Source: Lutjanus erythropterus
Lineage: Eukaryota > Chordata > Actinopteri > Lutjaniformes > Lutjanidae
Assembly: GCA_020091685.1 (NCBI GenBank)
Contig: CM034594.1
Location: 40,680,015 to 40,744,014 of the forward strand
DNA length: 64,000 nt
Reading direction: 5' to 3'
Shown here: positions 10,801 through 20,075 of the stretch, piece after piece
How positions within the stretch are numbered: the first letter of the stretch is position 1
How the letters are laid out: every line of letters begins with the position of its first letter
The notes under the pieces: generated by a model
Told to the model about the DNA's origin: nothing
The model's database searches: none
What the model saw: the letters and a program-made list of their open reading frames with translations, nothing else
Translations under genes and position numbers: made by a program

Positions 10801-11640
10801 TGTATCTGCTCTGTCAGATGTGTGAGAGATGGACGACTGTAAAATGTGACTTAAATGCTTCTGTGCAGATGCCATTAACCCGTGTCTAGACTGCAAGCGT
10901 CATGTTAACTGAAGTGGCTGTCTATACGGTTTTTGTCTTGTCGAGCATTAATTCCTGATCTGTTTGTCCATCAATACTAATGCATATGATTGACACTTTA
11001 TGATCAGCAAATATAAAACTAAGTGCTTTACACCTAATGATAAGGAAAACACAAAACAGAATCACAATTCTCCTATTTCTCCCGACAAATTTTCACATCT
11101 TTTTTCCTTTTCACTGACAGCCTGTTTATGACACTGTACAAAAGTGTAATGTTTTCACTCATTCAATACAGCTGCAGCAGACCAGACTTCTTTAGAAGAA
11201 ATCCCAGTCCTTATTTTACGTCCTTTTATGGCTTTATTGATAGGAGAGCTGAAGATATGACAGGAAAGGGGGAGAGATGACACACAGCAAAGGGCCACAG
11301 GCAGGAGTTGAATGTGCGGCTGCTGCAGAGGACTCACAGCCTCAACACATGGTGCTCTACCGACTGAGCTTCCAGAAATCTACCAGAAATCCCCTTTCTT
11401 AATTTAAGTTTTAAAGGACTTCTTTTGTCAAATCTGCCATGTCAATTTTCTTTTAGGATCTGGAGCAAATTCAGTATTCTTCCTGAGAATTAAAAAAAAT
11501 GCTGCTACAGTGTACTTATCTTATCATTTTTGTTATTTTCATTCTTTGAAAGTCAGCAGAATGCAGAAAATAAAGTTAGTTGTATTGAAATCCTCCCTAC
11601 TTTTGGGTTCTCATGGTTGGCAAGTGTGTTGTGTACTGCA
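10801..11640. other. Unannotated stretch
   Basis: No supported gene, RNA or transposon terminus is seen. The region holds only scattered short frames. Confidence 0.4.
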
Positions 11641-11960
11641 GGGGCATTTCCAGATATTTTGACAGGGGAGGCTCAGGTGGGGCACTGACTTCTGCAGGGC
11701 TTTTATTTTTATGATTTATTATTTACATAATTTATTAATTTATTAAGTAGGCTATATTAACCTTGTAAAAAATGAAAAGTATGCTACATACAAAAGAAAA
11801 GAAAACAATGCACATTTAAAAATATTACTATATATACTTGGTTAAAACTAAGGTCCCACCTCTCACTGGACAGATAACCAATCATACCACTTTGGGTGGC
11901 CAGTTAGCCCCACCCCCCTGGCTTCAGTTTGTAGTGAGGTGCAAACTGAAGAAGTTGGAG
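11641..11960 (-). repeat. Dispersed element, copy related to 39015-39290 (opposite strand)
   Basis: On the - strand the order is CCCACCCAAAGTGGTATGATTGG, CTGTCCAGTGAGAGG, then ACCTTAGTTTTAACC. The + strand copy at about 39070-39140 has TATGATTGGCCCCCCCAAGT, CTGTCCAGTGAGAGG and ACCTTAATTTCAACC. Both then continue into TGTGCATTATTTTC-like sequence. This is a diverged interspersed DNA repeat; no coding remains. Confidence 0.65.
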
Positions 11961-12254
11961 CAGGATAAAAACTTTATTAGCAGGAGCATTTCATGAATTG
12001 TAATCAAAGAGACTGAAAGTTCCACAGAGCTGCACAGTTGAGAGACAGTACCTGGGGATTTCAACATTACAAGCAAACCTTTCAACATTACACAGAGTCA
12101 TTTGATTTGGTGTGTTACTTAATTCAGGTTTAAATAAACATCCTGAAACGATGATTTATTTCTGTTAATACTGGTGATGATTAGCTTTTTGATGAGCATC
12201 AACTGGAGTTAACAAGTCATATTTACAGTAACTGCATCCACCCATATCCACCCA

Positions 12255-12255
<1 letters not shown>
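11961..12255. other. Unannotated stretch
   Basis: No coding or structural feature is seen before the CA tract. Confidence 0.35.
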
Positions 12256-12296
<41 letters not shown>

Positions 12297-12317
12297 ACAC
12301 ACACACATACACACACA
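12256..12317. repeat. (CA)n microsatellite with AT interruptions
   Basis: A CA run interrupted twice by TA steps near 12292 and 12308. The 125-codon frame that crosses it on the - strand owes part of its length to this tract. Confidence 0.96.
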
Positions 12318-12970
12318 TTTTCACCCACGGTTTTCTTGCCCCTCTGCACCTGGACTGTGATTGACAGCAGGGTGGTGGGTGACTCCCGGTGACAGCAGTG
12401 GTGACCTCAGACTGGGTGACGTCGCAGAGCTGTGGTTGGCTGATGCTGCCAGATGTGAGGCTGCTGCAGGTTTTCACAGCTGTACGGGGACAGAGGCATG
12501 GACAGCGTCCAGTAACAACCTGCTCTAGTCCTGTGGTCCTCGGGGACTCCCGGCCACGAGAAAAGTAAATTCTTACAAAAGCTGGAGGGAAGGGAAGCAC
12601 CTGTTAGTGTAGCTGTGAGTCAGGGTATTCCCACAGACAATCTAGACTTTGTTGTGTGTTAGGGTTTGACACGTATGAAGCCTTTACTGGTGTACACACT
12701 TGAAATGTTATTCTGGCCTGAGGAGTGACCGCTGCAAAGGCCCCGGTGTGATGCTGTGAATGATTATTATTTATTCTTATTTTGTCAGCTCACTCACCAG
12801 AGGTAATGAATATTTACATCTGATGTGGGTGATGGGCGGGGCAAAAAGGCTCATTAGTGACCCCTTTAACCTACATGTACAAAAACTGGTAGGTACGTGT
12901 GTCACTTGTAGCAACCAAAAATTCTTTTAATTTTTCTTTCTTTTTTTATGATTAACATTTTGTTGGATTT
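12318..12970. other. Unannotated stretch
   Basis: Somewhat more GC-rich between about 12340 and 12560 than its neighbours. A long - strand frame (12223-12600) begins in the CA tract and continues through this part. It matches no family I recognise, so no gene is called. Confidence 0.35.
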
Positions 12971-12974
12971 TTAA

Positions 12975-14213
12975 CCCTCCTATTATCCTCAAATATCACT
13001 AATACATTTTACCCTTGGGGTCAATCTGACCCCAGGGATATTTGCCTCCAGAAAATTATTTACAGAAAATTGTTGACCAAGTTTTTGTGTCAGGCACTTT
13101 GTTTATTTGTTGAATACATAAATAACCCCTTGATAATGAAACCTTGACCTGTCCTCTAGCGCCACCATCAGACACTAGAGGATTAGAGGAAATTAATTAG
13201 AATTAATTTATCTTGAAAAGTTTTACATCCAAATTTTCTCAAATTTACTGACAACATTAATGACCACAAGAGTATGAACCCTATTGGTTTTCATGATGAT
13301 ATGACCTTTCCTGCAGCGCCACCATCAGGTCAAACTTTCAGTTTTAGAGTTAGTGTATCTCAAAAATCTTTCGTCCAAATCTTTTCTAATTTGGGGTGCA
13401 CATTCATGACTCTCACAGAATGAACCATATTGATTGATGTTGGTGACCCCCCTTTCCTCTCATAAACATATTTATTTACTTATTTTTATCTCCTTGTTTC
13501 ATATTTGTGGTTAGTCACTATAAAGTCTCACTCACCCCTCCTCTTTTGTTATCCTTTTTTTCATGATTTTTTTGTTTTGTTTGTTTTTGTTTTGTTTTTT
13601 TTGTTTTTTGGTGTCTGTGTGAGGGGGTTTACATGTTTGAAAATTCATCCATTTATGAAACAGAAAATCATAATGAGAACATCAGTCAGATAGTCAGAAC
13701 ATGGAACAGTTCTTTATGCTCACAGTCAAGCTTCTAGTCTGCTCTACTTTACACAGGATGTACAGAGAGTGTGTTCATGCTCCTTGCAGACATATTTCTT
13801 ACATAGTGAACAGGTCATGCTGGTCTTAGAATCATTTCGGGTGGGACAAACCTGACACCTGCCAATATTGTCCCCCCTCCCCCATGTCATGTATCAACTC
13901 AAAAGTATCAACTCTGCACCTGCAGGTGTGGGGATGTTAGGTCACACATGGGTCACACACAGACACACAACTTTTACACAGATAAAACAGCTTGGGCTCA
14001 AATTGACCCCAGAGGAACACCAATGTGTGTAATATGTGTTCAGCACATTGAAAAAATATCATCATGATAATTTTATACTTAATCAATTGTACCCATCAAA
14101 TTAGGAAAAGTCATGAAATATGAAGCAAAAAAAAAGTCAACTTATTAGTCAACTTATTTTTTGAATGATAAACATTGAATGGGGTCAAATTGACCCCAAG
14201 GATAATAGGAGGG
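12975..14213 (-). mobile_element. piggyBac-type element, complete copy 2
   Basis: TTAA flanks both ends (12971-12974 and 14214-14217). The termini are CCCTCCTATTATCCT inverted repeats followed by GGGGTCAATCTGACCCC on one side and GGGGTCAATTTGACCCC on the other, which are themselves small palindromes. The element is about 1.24 kb, too short for a full transposase of roughly 550-600 codons. It is an internally deleted derivative that keeps only the C-terminal zinc-binding coding region (13744-13890). It is inverted relative to copy 1 at 1672-2685 and shares nearly identical sequence with it. The left 95 bp recur again at 29268-29365. Confidence 0.9.
13744..13890 (-). CDS. 48-codon ORF: isolated piggyBac cysteine-rich domain, copy 2
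   Basis: The - strand ATG at 13890 opens 48 codons that end with a TAG at 13746-13744. The peptide is the same as in copy 1, with CQVC, CSLC, CKEH and CTSC motifs. By eye the two coding stretches differ at three bases, all silent: AGA/CGA for one Arg and TGC/TGT for two Cys. The roughly 120 bp on either side that I compared show no difference, so the pair is recent and this is weak evidence for selection. In full-length piggyBac proteins this domain binds the element ends. A free domain could in principle compete for them, but that is inference. Confidence 0.6.
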   Translation of the reverse strand: MTWGRGDNIGRCQVCPTRNDSKTSMTCSLCKKYVCKEHEHTLCTSCVK

Positions 14214-14216
14214 TTA

Positions 14217-14680
14217 AGTAGCTACAGTACAAGCATACATATAGTAAATATCTGGTGATAGGACCAGCAGTACTGATAAGAACATTGACAGTGTTTGGGA
14301 GGGTGAGAGTGCCATCCATTCTGAAAATGATAAGCTTGCGACCCAGCATCAATGCAGTCTGCACCCATTCTGCATCATGGGATGGGAGGTCCTCAAGCAG
14401 GGCTGGATCCCTCAGGATATACAGCCTCTGAGAAAAAAGGAACATCACGCCCTGTGATTTGTGTAACATTTTTGTGAAAGTCAGACCAGACCTTGTATTT
14501 TGGGGCAGCTCCACAACATATGAGTCAATGTACCCTCCCCGTTTCTACACCTCCAGCAATCTGGGGTTTGTATTAACTGGACTTGATTAAGTTAAGATGG
14601 GATCCAGTAGACTCTATTAAGAATCTTGAATTGGACAAGCCTAGTTTTGAGTTCCCTCCCTGTGAATGTACACTGAGGTA
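14217..14680 (-). pseudogene. L1-type LINE ORF2 3' fragment
   Basis: On the - strand one frame reads TRLVQFKILNRVYW, then CWRCRNGEGTLTHMLWSCP. This is the C-terminal cysteine-containing segment of non-LTR retrotransposon ORF2 proteins of the L1/Tx1 group, downstream of the reverse transcriptase. The frame has stops at 14594-14592 (TAA) and 14483-14481 (TGA). A neighbouring frame then continues with LPSHDAEWVQTALMLGRK, so there is also a frameshift. The reverse transcriptase and endonuclease parts are absent. The fragment stops abruptly at the TTAA of the piggyBac copy, which probably inserted into or beside it. Confidence 0.78.
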
Positions 14681-14684
14681 CATT

Positions 14685-15010
14685 GCGGCACGGTGGTGCA
14701 GTGGTTAGCACTGCTGCCTCACAGCAAGAAGGTTGAGTTTGAATCCTTTCTGTGCGGAGTTTGTATGTTCTCCCCGTGTCTGCATGGGTTCTCTCCGGGT
14801 TCTCCGGCTTCCTCCCACAATGTATGCTAAGTTAATTGGTGACTCTACATTGCCTGTAGGTGTGAGTGTGAGTGGTTGTCTGTCTATGTGTCAGCCCTGC
14901 GATGAACTGGTGACTTGTCCAGGGTGAACCCCGCCTCTCAGCTGGGATAGGCTCCAGCCCCTCGTGACCCTTGGGGAATAAGCATTTAGAGAAAATGAAT
15001 GAATGAAAGT
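14685..15010 (+). repeat. tRNA-headed SINE, intact-looking copy
   Basis: Head GCGGCACGGTGGTGCAGTGG, B-box-like AGTTTGAATCC near 14736, body with TTCTCCCCGTGTCTGCATGG and CCTGCGATGAACTGGTGAC, then CAGCTGGGATAGGCTCCAG, ending in GAATGAATGAAAG tail repeats. This is the same family as the split copy at 455-2795. An uninterrupted run of about 325 bp makes it the better reference copy. It lies just beyond the L1 fragment. Confidence 0.85.
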
Positions 15011-15339
15011 CTTGAGACTCCAAAACTTCTAATAAAATATGCTTCATTTGTAAATGAGGATGTGCACCTGGGGTGGGGTGGGGGTGTATTCACAACTGAC
15101 AAAGCATGTGATAAAATAAAAAAGATTATTTAAAAAAATTAAAACATTGGGTTGGTTCATTGAAATATACAGGCTATGATTTGTGGAACTGCAGGAAGCT
15201 ATGATGCTATGAAAATTGAAAGGCTGTGCAGAATTCACGGACATCGGCTGTATTTGTTTTAATTGCTGCGACAGCAACATCCCAACTTCCTGGAGGGACT
15301 AATGTGGCATGTTACAAAAAAGCCTCTGGAGCCAAAGGT
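15011..15339. other. Unannotated stretch before the Harbinger element
   Basis: A G-rich run (GGGGTGGGGTGGGGGTG, near 15070) is the only notable feature. Confidence 0.4.
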
Positions 15340-15721
15340 CGTTTCTCAATACCAAGTACGCCAAGTTTGGACTTACGGACTTGGCAGTTCGGACTTAGCA
15401 AGTTCGACCTGGGAGTACAGTCTCTCGAGGACGGGAGGACGGAGGATGGTCATTCTGCAATTGACGTCATCATCTAAGCTCGGCTTGGCTTAGCCACTTT
15501 CGGTTATTTTCAACATTAATGTATATTTGAAATAAAACGAAATATGATATGAAACAACCCTGTATCTTTTGGTTTTCATTATATAATAAAATATTAATAT
15601 TTATTTTCACTGACTTGTGGCCTATATATAAAGAGCCAGTGGCGGGAAAACTGTTTGTGGAGGGTCGTGATTGCAGTAGTGGCGCTAAATTGAGATTTAA
15701 GACGGTGAAAAATGATATAAT

Positions 15722-17965
15722 ATGGATCAGATTCTGACAGCTATCACCATCGGGTCGTTGTACCGAGCAGCTGAAGAGGAGGCTTCTGAACTGAGGAGGC
15801 GGATCCGTATGAGACGAGCTACGATGCAGAGGAGGATGGAGAGGAGGCGTGCTTTATTGGCATGTCTCTCTGGCACAGTACGTTTGTCTATTCATTGAGC
15901 TTTTTTGTCAGGCTGTCTACCAATTTACATAGAACTTGACAGTTTACTTGGTACCCCTACATTAAACATTTTATTTAGAGATGTTGATTAATATTTTATC
16001 AACTGTTGTTTGTGGTGATGTTGAAATGTACTGGGTTATACTGGCTGGACAAATACCTTTCAAAAACAGATTACATTAAAAAAAAACAATTACTACTATT
16101 ACATTGCTAAAAACTCAATTACAAGTAAAAGTACTGGTGTCAGAAAAATACTTAAGTAAAAGTACAAAGTATTTGTCAAAAAAAACCTACTCAGACTATT
16201 AGTAACTTTTAACTGATGATGTCACCATCACCTTTCTGTATTTTGCTTTACCAATAGTTAAAACACTAACAATCAATTAATCATTAATAATTGATTTGAT
16301 ACAAAACAAGTGTTTTTTCCCTAATTTTGATTGGCTCTTTTTTTTCTCTCATTTCAAGTTTTTATTTCCTTATTCAGCAAATGTTTCCAGCAGACAAAAC
16401 AAAGCTAGACGAAGCTGTAACACAAAGTTACTAATATTGAAATGGTTTAGTCCACTGTTTCCCAAACTTTTTTTTTTTTAAAGATGTATTTTGATGTCTG
16501 TGATACAGTAATCATGTAGGCTACAGTAACTTCTTGTCTCAGAACTTTACACAGCCTATCAAGTTATGAAAGAACTAGAAACGTTCTCAAGCATCTGAAC
16601 AAACAGGTCATATGTTAGAGGGAAATGTAATTGTAATTCTTAATAGTTCATATCAGACACTTCAAATTTAAAGACAATTCATATTTAGAACAAAGTTTAA
16701 TACATATAAAATAAATATTGAATAAATATTAAATACTAAAAACACAAATACAACAACAATTAATTTTGTGTATTAATAAACAATTCTTTTTTAACAGGAC
16801 CAAAGTCCCTTGCAGAGGTATGCACAAATGAATTATAATGTGCCTATCCTGGCCACATTCTTCTCTGGAGCAGGGCTGAAACCGGCCTTCAGGCTATCCA
16901 GGGACAGCATCACCATGCTGCTCCAGATACTGCCCCGGGGAAAAGCACATGGATGGAGCCATGAAGTTGAGGTGCTCGTCACGCTCTACTGGCTTGCCTT
17001 TGGAACCTCCTACAGGGTAACGGCAGACATCTTTGCCATGCCACTCGCCACTGTGTGCAGGATTGTGCACAAAGTCATCGAGGACATGATGACCATCCTC
17101 CATAGGGTGGTCCATTTCCCCACAGCAGAGCAGATGGAGGAGGTGGGAGCTGGCTTTGCTCACCTTGCTGGCCATGATACTTTTCAGTATGCTGCTGGTG
17201 CCATTGATGGGTGCCATGTGAGGATTCTTCCTCCTGCAGAGCCACAGAAGAGAAGCTACATAAACAGAAAGCTTTTCCCCTCTGTCATCCTGCAGGGCAT
17301 TTGTGATGCCAAAGGCAAATTTCTGGATGTTTTCATTGGCCAACCAGGATCAGTGCATGATGCACTTGTCCTCCGCAGATCCCTGATGTACCACCAGGCC
17401 CTGTATCCACCAGCTGGGTACTTCTTGTTGGGAGATGGAGGATACCCATGCCTGCAGCGTCCTGTTGCGATTATGACACCATATCGCCAGCCTGTAGCAA
17501 GTAAGAACACACTCATTCTCATTACACACACACACATGCACACGCATTGTGTTGTTACATACAACAATACATTTTCTACCTGAATTCTAATTAACAGGCC
17601 AAGTTGAAGCCCGATACAACAGGCACCATGCACGGGCATGGAACATTATTGAGCGCACCTTTGGGATCCTGAAAACACGGTGGCGCTCAATATTCTTGAG
17701 GGCCCTCGAGATCCGGCCTTGATTTGCCCCAAAAGTAGTAGGTGCCTGCTGCATCCTGCAGAACATCTGTGTGGCAGCAGGGGACATCCTGGAGGAGGAA
17801 GAGGAAGAAGAAGAAGGCCTGGGCCCAGACAATGAGGATGACCCAGGCAACACTGAGGTGGATGAGAGGGACCTGTCAGGGAACGGTGTCCGAACAAGGC
17901 TGGCTGCACAGCTCTCTGCTCCTGAGGAGCTGCCTGCATGTCTGGGTGAACATGACTACATCTAG
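15722..17965 (+). pseudogene. Harbinger DDE transposase (HARBI1-like), three exons, one premature stop
   Basis: Exon 1 is 15722-15877 (ATG start, basic Arg-rich stretch), exon 2 16798-17500, exon 3 17598-17965. Introns 15878-16797 and 17501-17597 have GT-AG ends and keep the frame. The predicted chain shows an HTH-like region at about residues 112-147, then GAIDGCH (Asp189), GQPGSVHDAL (Asp240), LLGDGGY (Asp265) and NIIERTFG (Glu305). These are the metal-binding DDE signature of the DDE_Tnp_4 family. A TGA at 17720-17722 ends the product at 327 residues, after the catalytic core. Without it the frame would run to 17965 with a conserved helix and an acidic tail (eight consecutive Glu). HARBI1 proteins are about 350 residues. 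It is a transposon gene, not host HARBI1, given the element ends and Myb partner. Confidence 0.85.
16060..16175. repeat. hAT-like fragment inside transposase intron 1
   Basis: The words AATTACAAGTAAAAGTACTG and CTTAAGTAAAAGTACAAAG are typical of fish hAT non-autonomous elements. This fragment lies within the 920-bp first intron, which suggests a later insertion that has since eroded. Ends are not resolved. Confidence 0.45.
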
Positions 17966-17998
17966 AAAGAAACCCTCTCCAGATGTAGTCATGTTCAC
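17946..17998. repeat. Perfect 18-bp inverted repeat at the 3' end of the transposase frame
   Basis: The left arm GTGAACATGACTACATCT (17946-17963) is exactly complementary to the right arm AGATGTAGTCATGTTCAC (17981-17998), with a 17-base spacer. The left arm overlaps the final codons and the first base of the TAG stop. It lies between the 3' ends of two convergent genes, where it would form a hairpin in transcripts from either strand. Confidence 0.92.
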
Positions 17999-17999
17999 T

Positions 18000-18391
18000 G
18001 GAGTTAAAAATATTTAAAACATAATTTAGATGCTATTATATATACTGTATAGATTAGATATATAAGAGATGAGATTGATGTGTGTGTATATATGTTGAAT
18101 GTGTTGAATGTTCTTTTTCTGGCTAATTTAAATTCAGCTGCATGACTGTAAGTAATTGTAAATATGTTGTATATTCATTTGTTGCAATGTTCTTTTTCTG
18201 GTTTTGGCTAAATTAAATTCAACTGCACTGCACTATTAATAACTGTATATCACTGTAAAAAAATATGTATGTTTTGTTGTAAATATACACAATACACCAC
18301 TGCTTTCAAAAATGAATTCCCTGGATTGAATATTAAACATAACAAAATTTAATAACAACTTTAACAAACATTTTAAAACAACAGTAACTAT
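18000..18391. other. AT-rich spacer between the convergent Harbinger genes
   Basis: This holds a short internal duplication: GAATGTTCTTTTTCTGGCTAA near 18106 and AATGTTCTTTTTCTGGTTTTG near 18187. It probably contains both 3' UTRs. AATAAA-like signals are not distinct. Confidence 0.5.
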
Positions 18392-19850
18392 TTAAAATTT
18401 GTCTACAAGTTTTTCAAACAGAGCCAAATAGCGCTCCGCTCTGGCTGTTGCTGCCCTCTGTCTCTCCTCCTCTCTGGCCAGTGCCTCTCTCTCCCTCTCT
18501 TCTTCCTTCTCTGCCTGTTCTTTCATAAAGTCCAGCAGCTCACTGTCCCTTGGCCTCTTCCTGCTCTGCCTGGCCCTGCCCTCTCCTGCAGAAGGGGTAG
18601 AGGCCGAGGTGCTCACCACACCACCTGTAGTGGCAGTGAGATTTGCTGCAACAACCGGGGTGGACTGATTGAGTGCTGCCCCTGGAGTGCAGCATCCATC
18701 TCACTGTACCACTGCCAGGTGGCAGCGGTCACACTCCCAGCCTCTACCCCTTTGCCTGTTGGTGGGTCTCTTAGCTCCTGAAAATAGGTTATTAAATATT
18801 ACACTGCAAAACTGTTTGGCCTGGCAAACAAAAGCTATGTAATTAATTTAAAAGTATTCTAAGAAAGGCTCTCAGGATAATACCAAGCAGAGAAACAGGC
18901 ATATTACCTTATATTTGTCCTTTAAATTATTCCACTTCTTCTTGGCCTGCTAGGCCATTATGGCCATGCCCGAAGTGGCAACAAAGTCCCTGGGAAAAAC
19001 AAATACAGTAATAAGTGAGGTGACACGCTACTTCAATAAAATACTAACCATTATGGATGAAGACTGCAAAAATCTAGCTCTAATCCTTGCCCAGCCATAC
19101 AAGCAATGATACAAGCACCCAAAAGCAATACTCACTCCCATCCTGACTTGGCCGAGTTTCATCGGCCGGTGAAAAGGGCCTCGTTTGCCACCCGCCACTG
19201 TATGAGGGCCCGGGTTTCCTCAGTTGTCCCTCGATTGAAATATTGCTTATGTTACTTAAAATGCACAATGACAGCTATTATAACAAGTATAGTACGTTTG
19301 TGCAGCATGGAAAATGGACAAGCAAACAAACATTTGGTCGAAACCACAAAGATAGTGCTCTGGTACAACGTTATAGTTAAATAAAAAATATAACAATTAT
19401 TAATCTTTGATTTGATTTCGCCCTAAGCCAAACCACTTTTCCCCCTAACAAATAATACAACAGTTTCCGAGACCAAAGACTGCCTGTTACATGTGCGGAA
19501 AACAAATTATATCTCATGTTTTACTACTACAGAGATATCAGACCCAGCGACAGATTTCAAAAAGTCATGTCGGGATAAGATTGTTTTTAGCGGGGTAACA
19601 TGAATGCTAACCGCCCGGTCATCTTGCTAGCTGGCGTTGTATGCTGGCCGTCCCGTTAGCAGGACGACACATCTCCGAAAACTTAGGAGCAAATTTTAAA
19701 CTACGCACTATCGTGGTGAATCGACCACAGATTTTACGTTTTAATGTCTACATTCTCACATAAAATAATCTTAAAATTACATTCCGTGATACTAAAACAA
19801 TAGTATTTCGACACTTGTAACTTACAGTTGTGTGTCCTCTCCTCTGCCAT
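18392..19850 (-). pseudogene. Harbinger Myb/SANT-like partner protein, four exons, two stops and a frameshift
   Basis: On the - strand, exon 1 is 19850-19826 (ATG, MAEERTHN), exon 2 19229-19136, exon 3 18989-18908 and exon 4 18777-18392. GT-AG junctions join in frame and create the SANT tryptophan at the first junction (HN-W-TTEETRALIQW). Exon 2-3 form the helix set ending KKKWNNLKDKY, typical of the trihelix/MADF-like DNA-binding domain of Harbinger-encoded Myb proteins. Exon 4 gives a basic RKRPRD motif, a possible nuclear signal, and a long charged coiled-coil-like tail. Damage: TGA at 19161-19159 (probably from CGA), TAG at 18952-18950, and a one-base loss in the G run at about 18682-18679. 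In known Harbinger systems this protein carries the transposase to the nucleus and to the ends. Confidence 0.83.
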
Positions 19851-20075
19851 TGTCGCTACGAAATGCATTCTGGGATACGTGGCTGCCCCAAGTCCACACA
19901 AGTCACCACCCGATGCATCCTCGATAAAACGGGCGGGGCAAGAACACATCCGGGTATTTGACTGTACTTGGCGAATTGCGGACTTTTGAATTGGAACAGT
20001 ACTTGGGTACTTGAGAAACGTCATCAGTCTCAGTCCAAGAACAGAAGTACAGAGAAGAACGCATATTGAGAAACG

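Larger units (their letters stand above)
15340..20075 (+). mobile_element. PIF/Harbinger DNA transposon, near full length, inactive-looking
   Basis: The left end begins CGTTTCTCAATACCAAGTAC. The right end reversed begins CGTTTCTCAATATGCGTTC. A second copy of the end motif, CGTTTCTCAAGTACCCAAG, lies 55 bp inside the right end (reading inward from 20020). Between them are two convergent genes: a DDE transposase on + and a Myb/SANT-like protein on -, the standard Harbinger pair in which the Myb-like partner aids nuclear import and end binding. The length of about 4.7 kb fits. A clean 3-bp target duplication is not visible: bases outside the ends read GGT and GCT, so exact limits may be off by a few bases. 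Both genes carry inactivating changes. Confidence 0.88.

Noticed and set aside
16894-17343. 149-codon - strand frame opposite the transposase
   Set aside because: Antisense shadow of the coding exon; no domain recognised.
16810-17583. Open frame starting at 16810 as an intact single-exon host HARBI1 gene
   Set aside because: It starts at TTG within exon 2 and reads through the 17501 splice donor into intron sequence. The spliced model joins exons in frame and the flanking ends and Myb partner mark a transposon.
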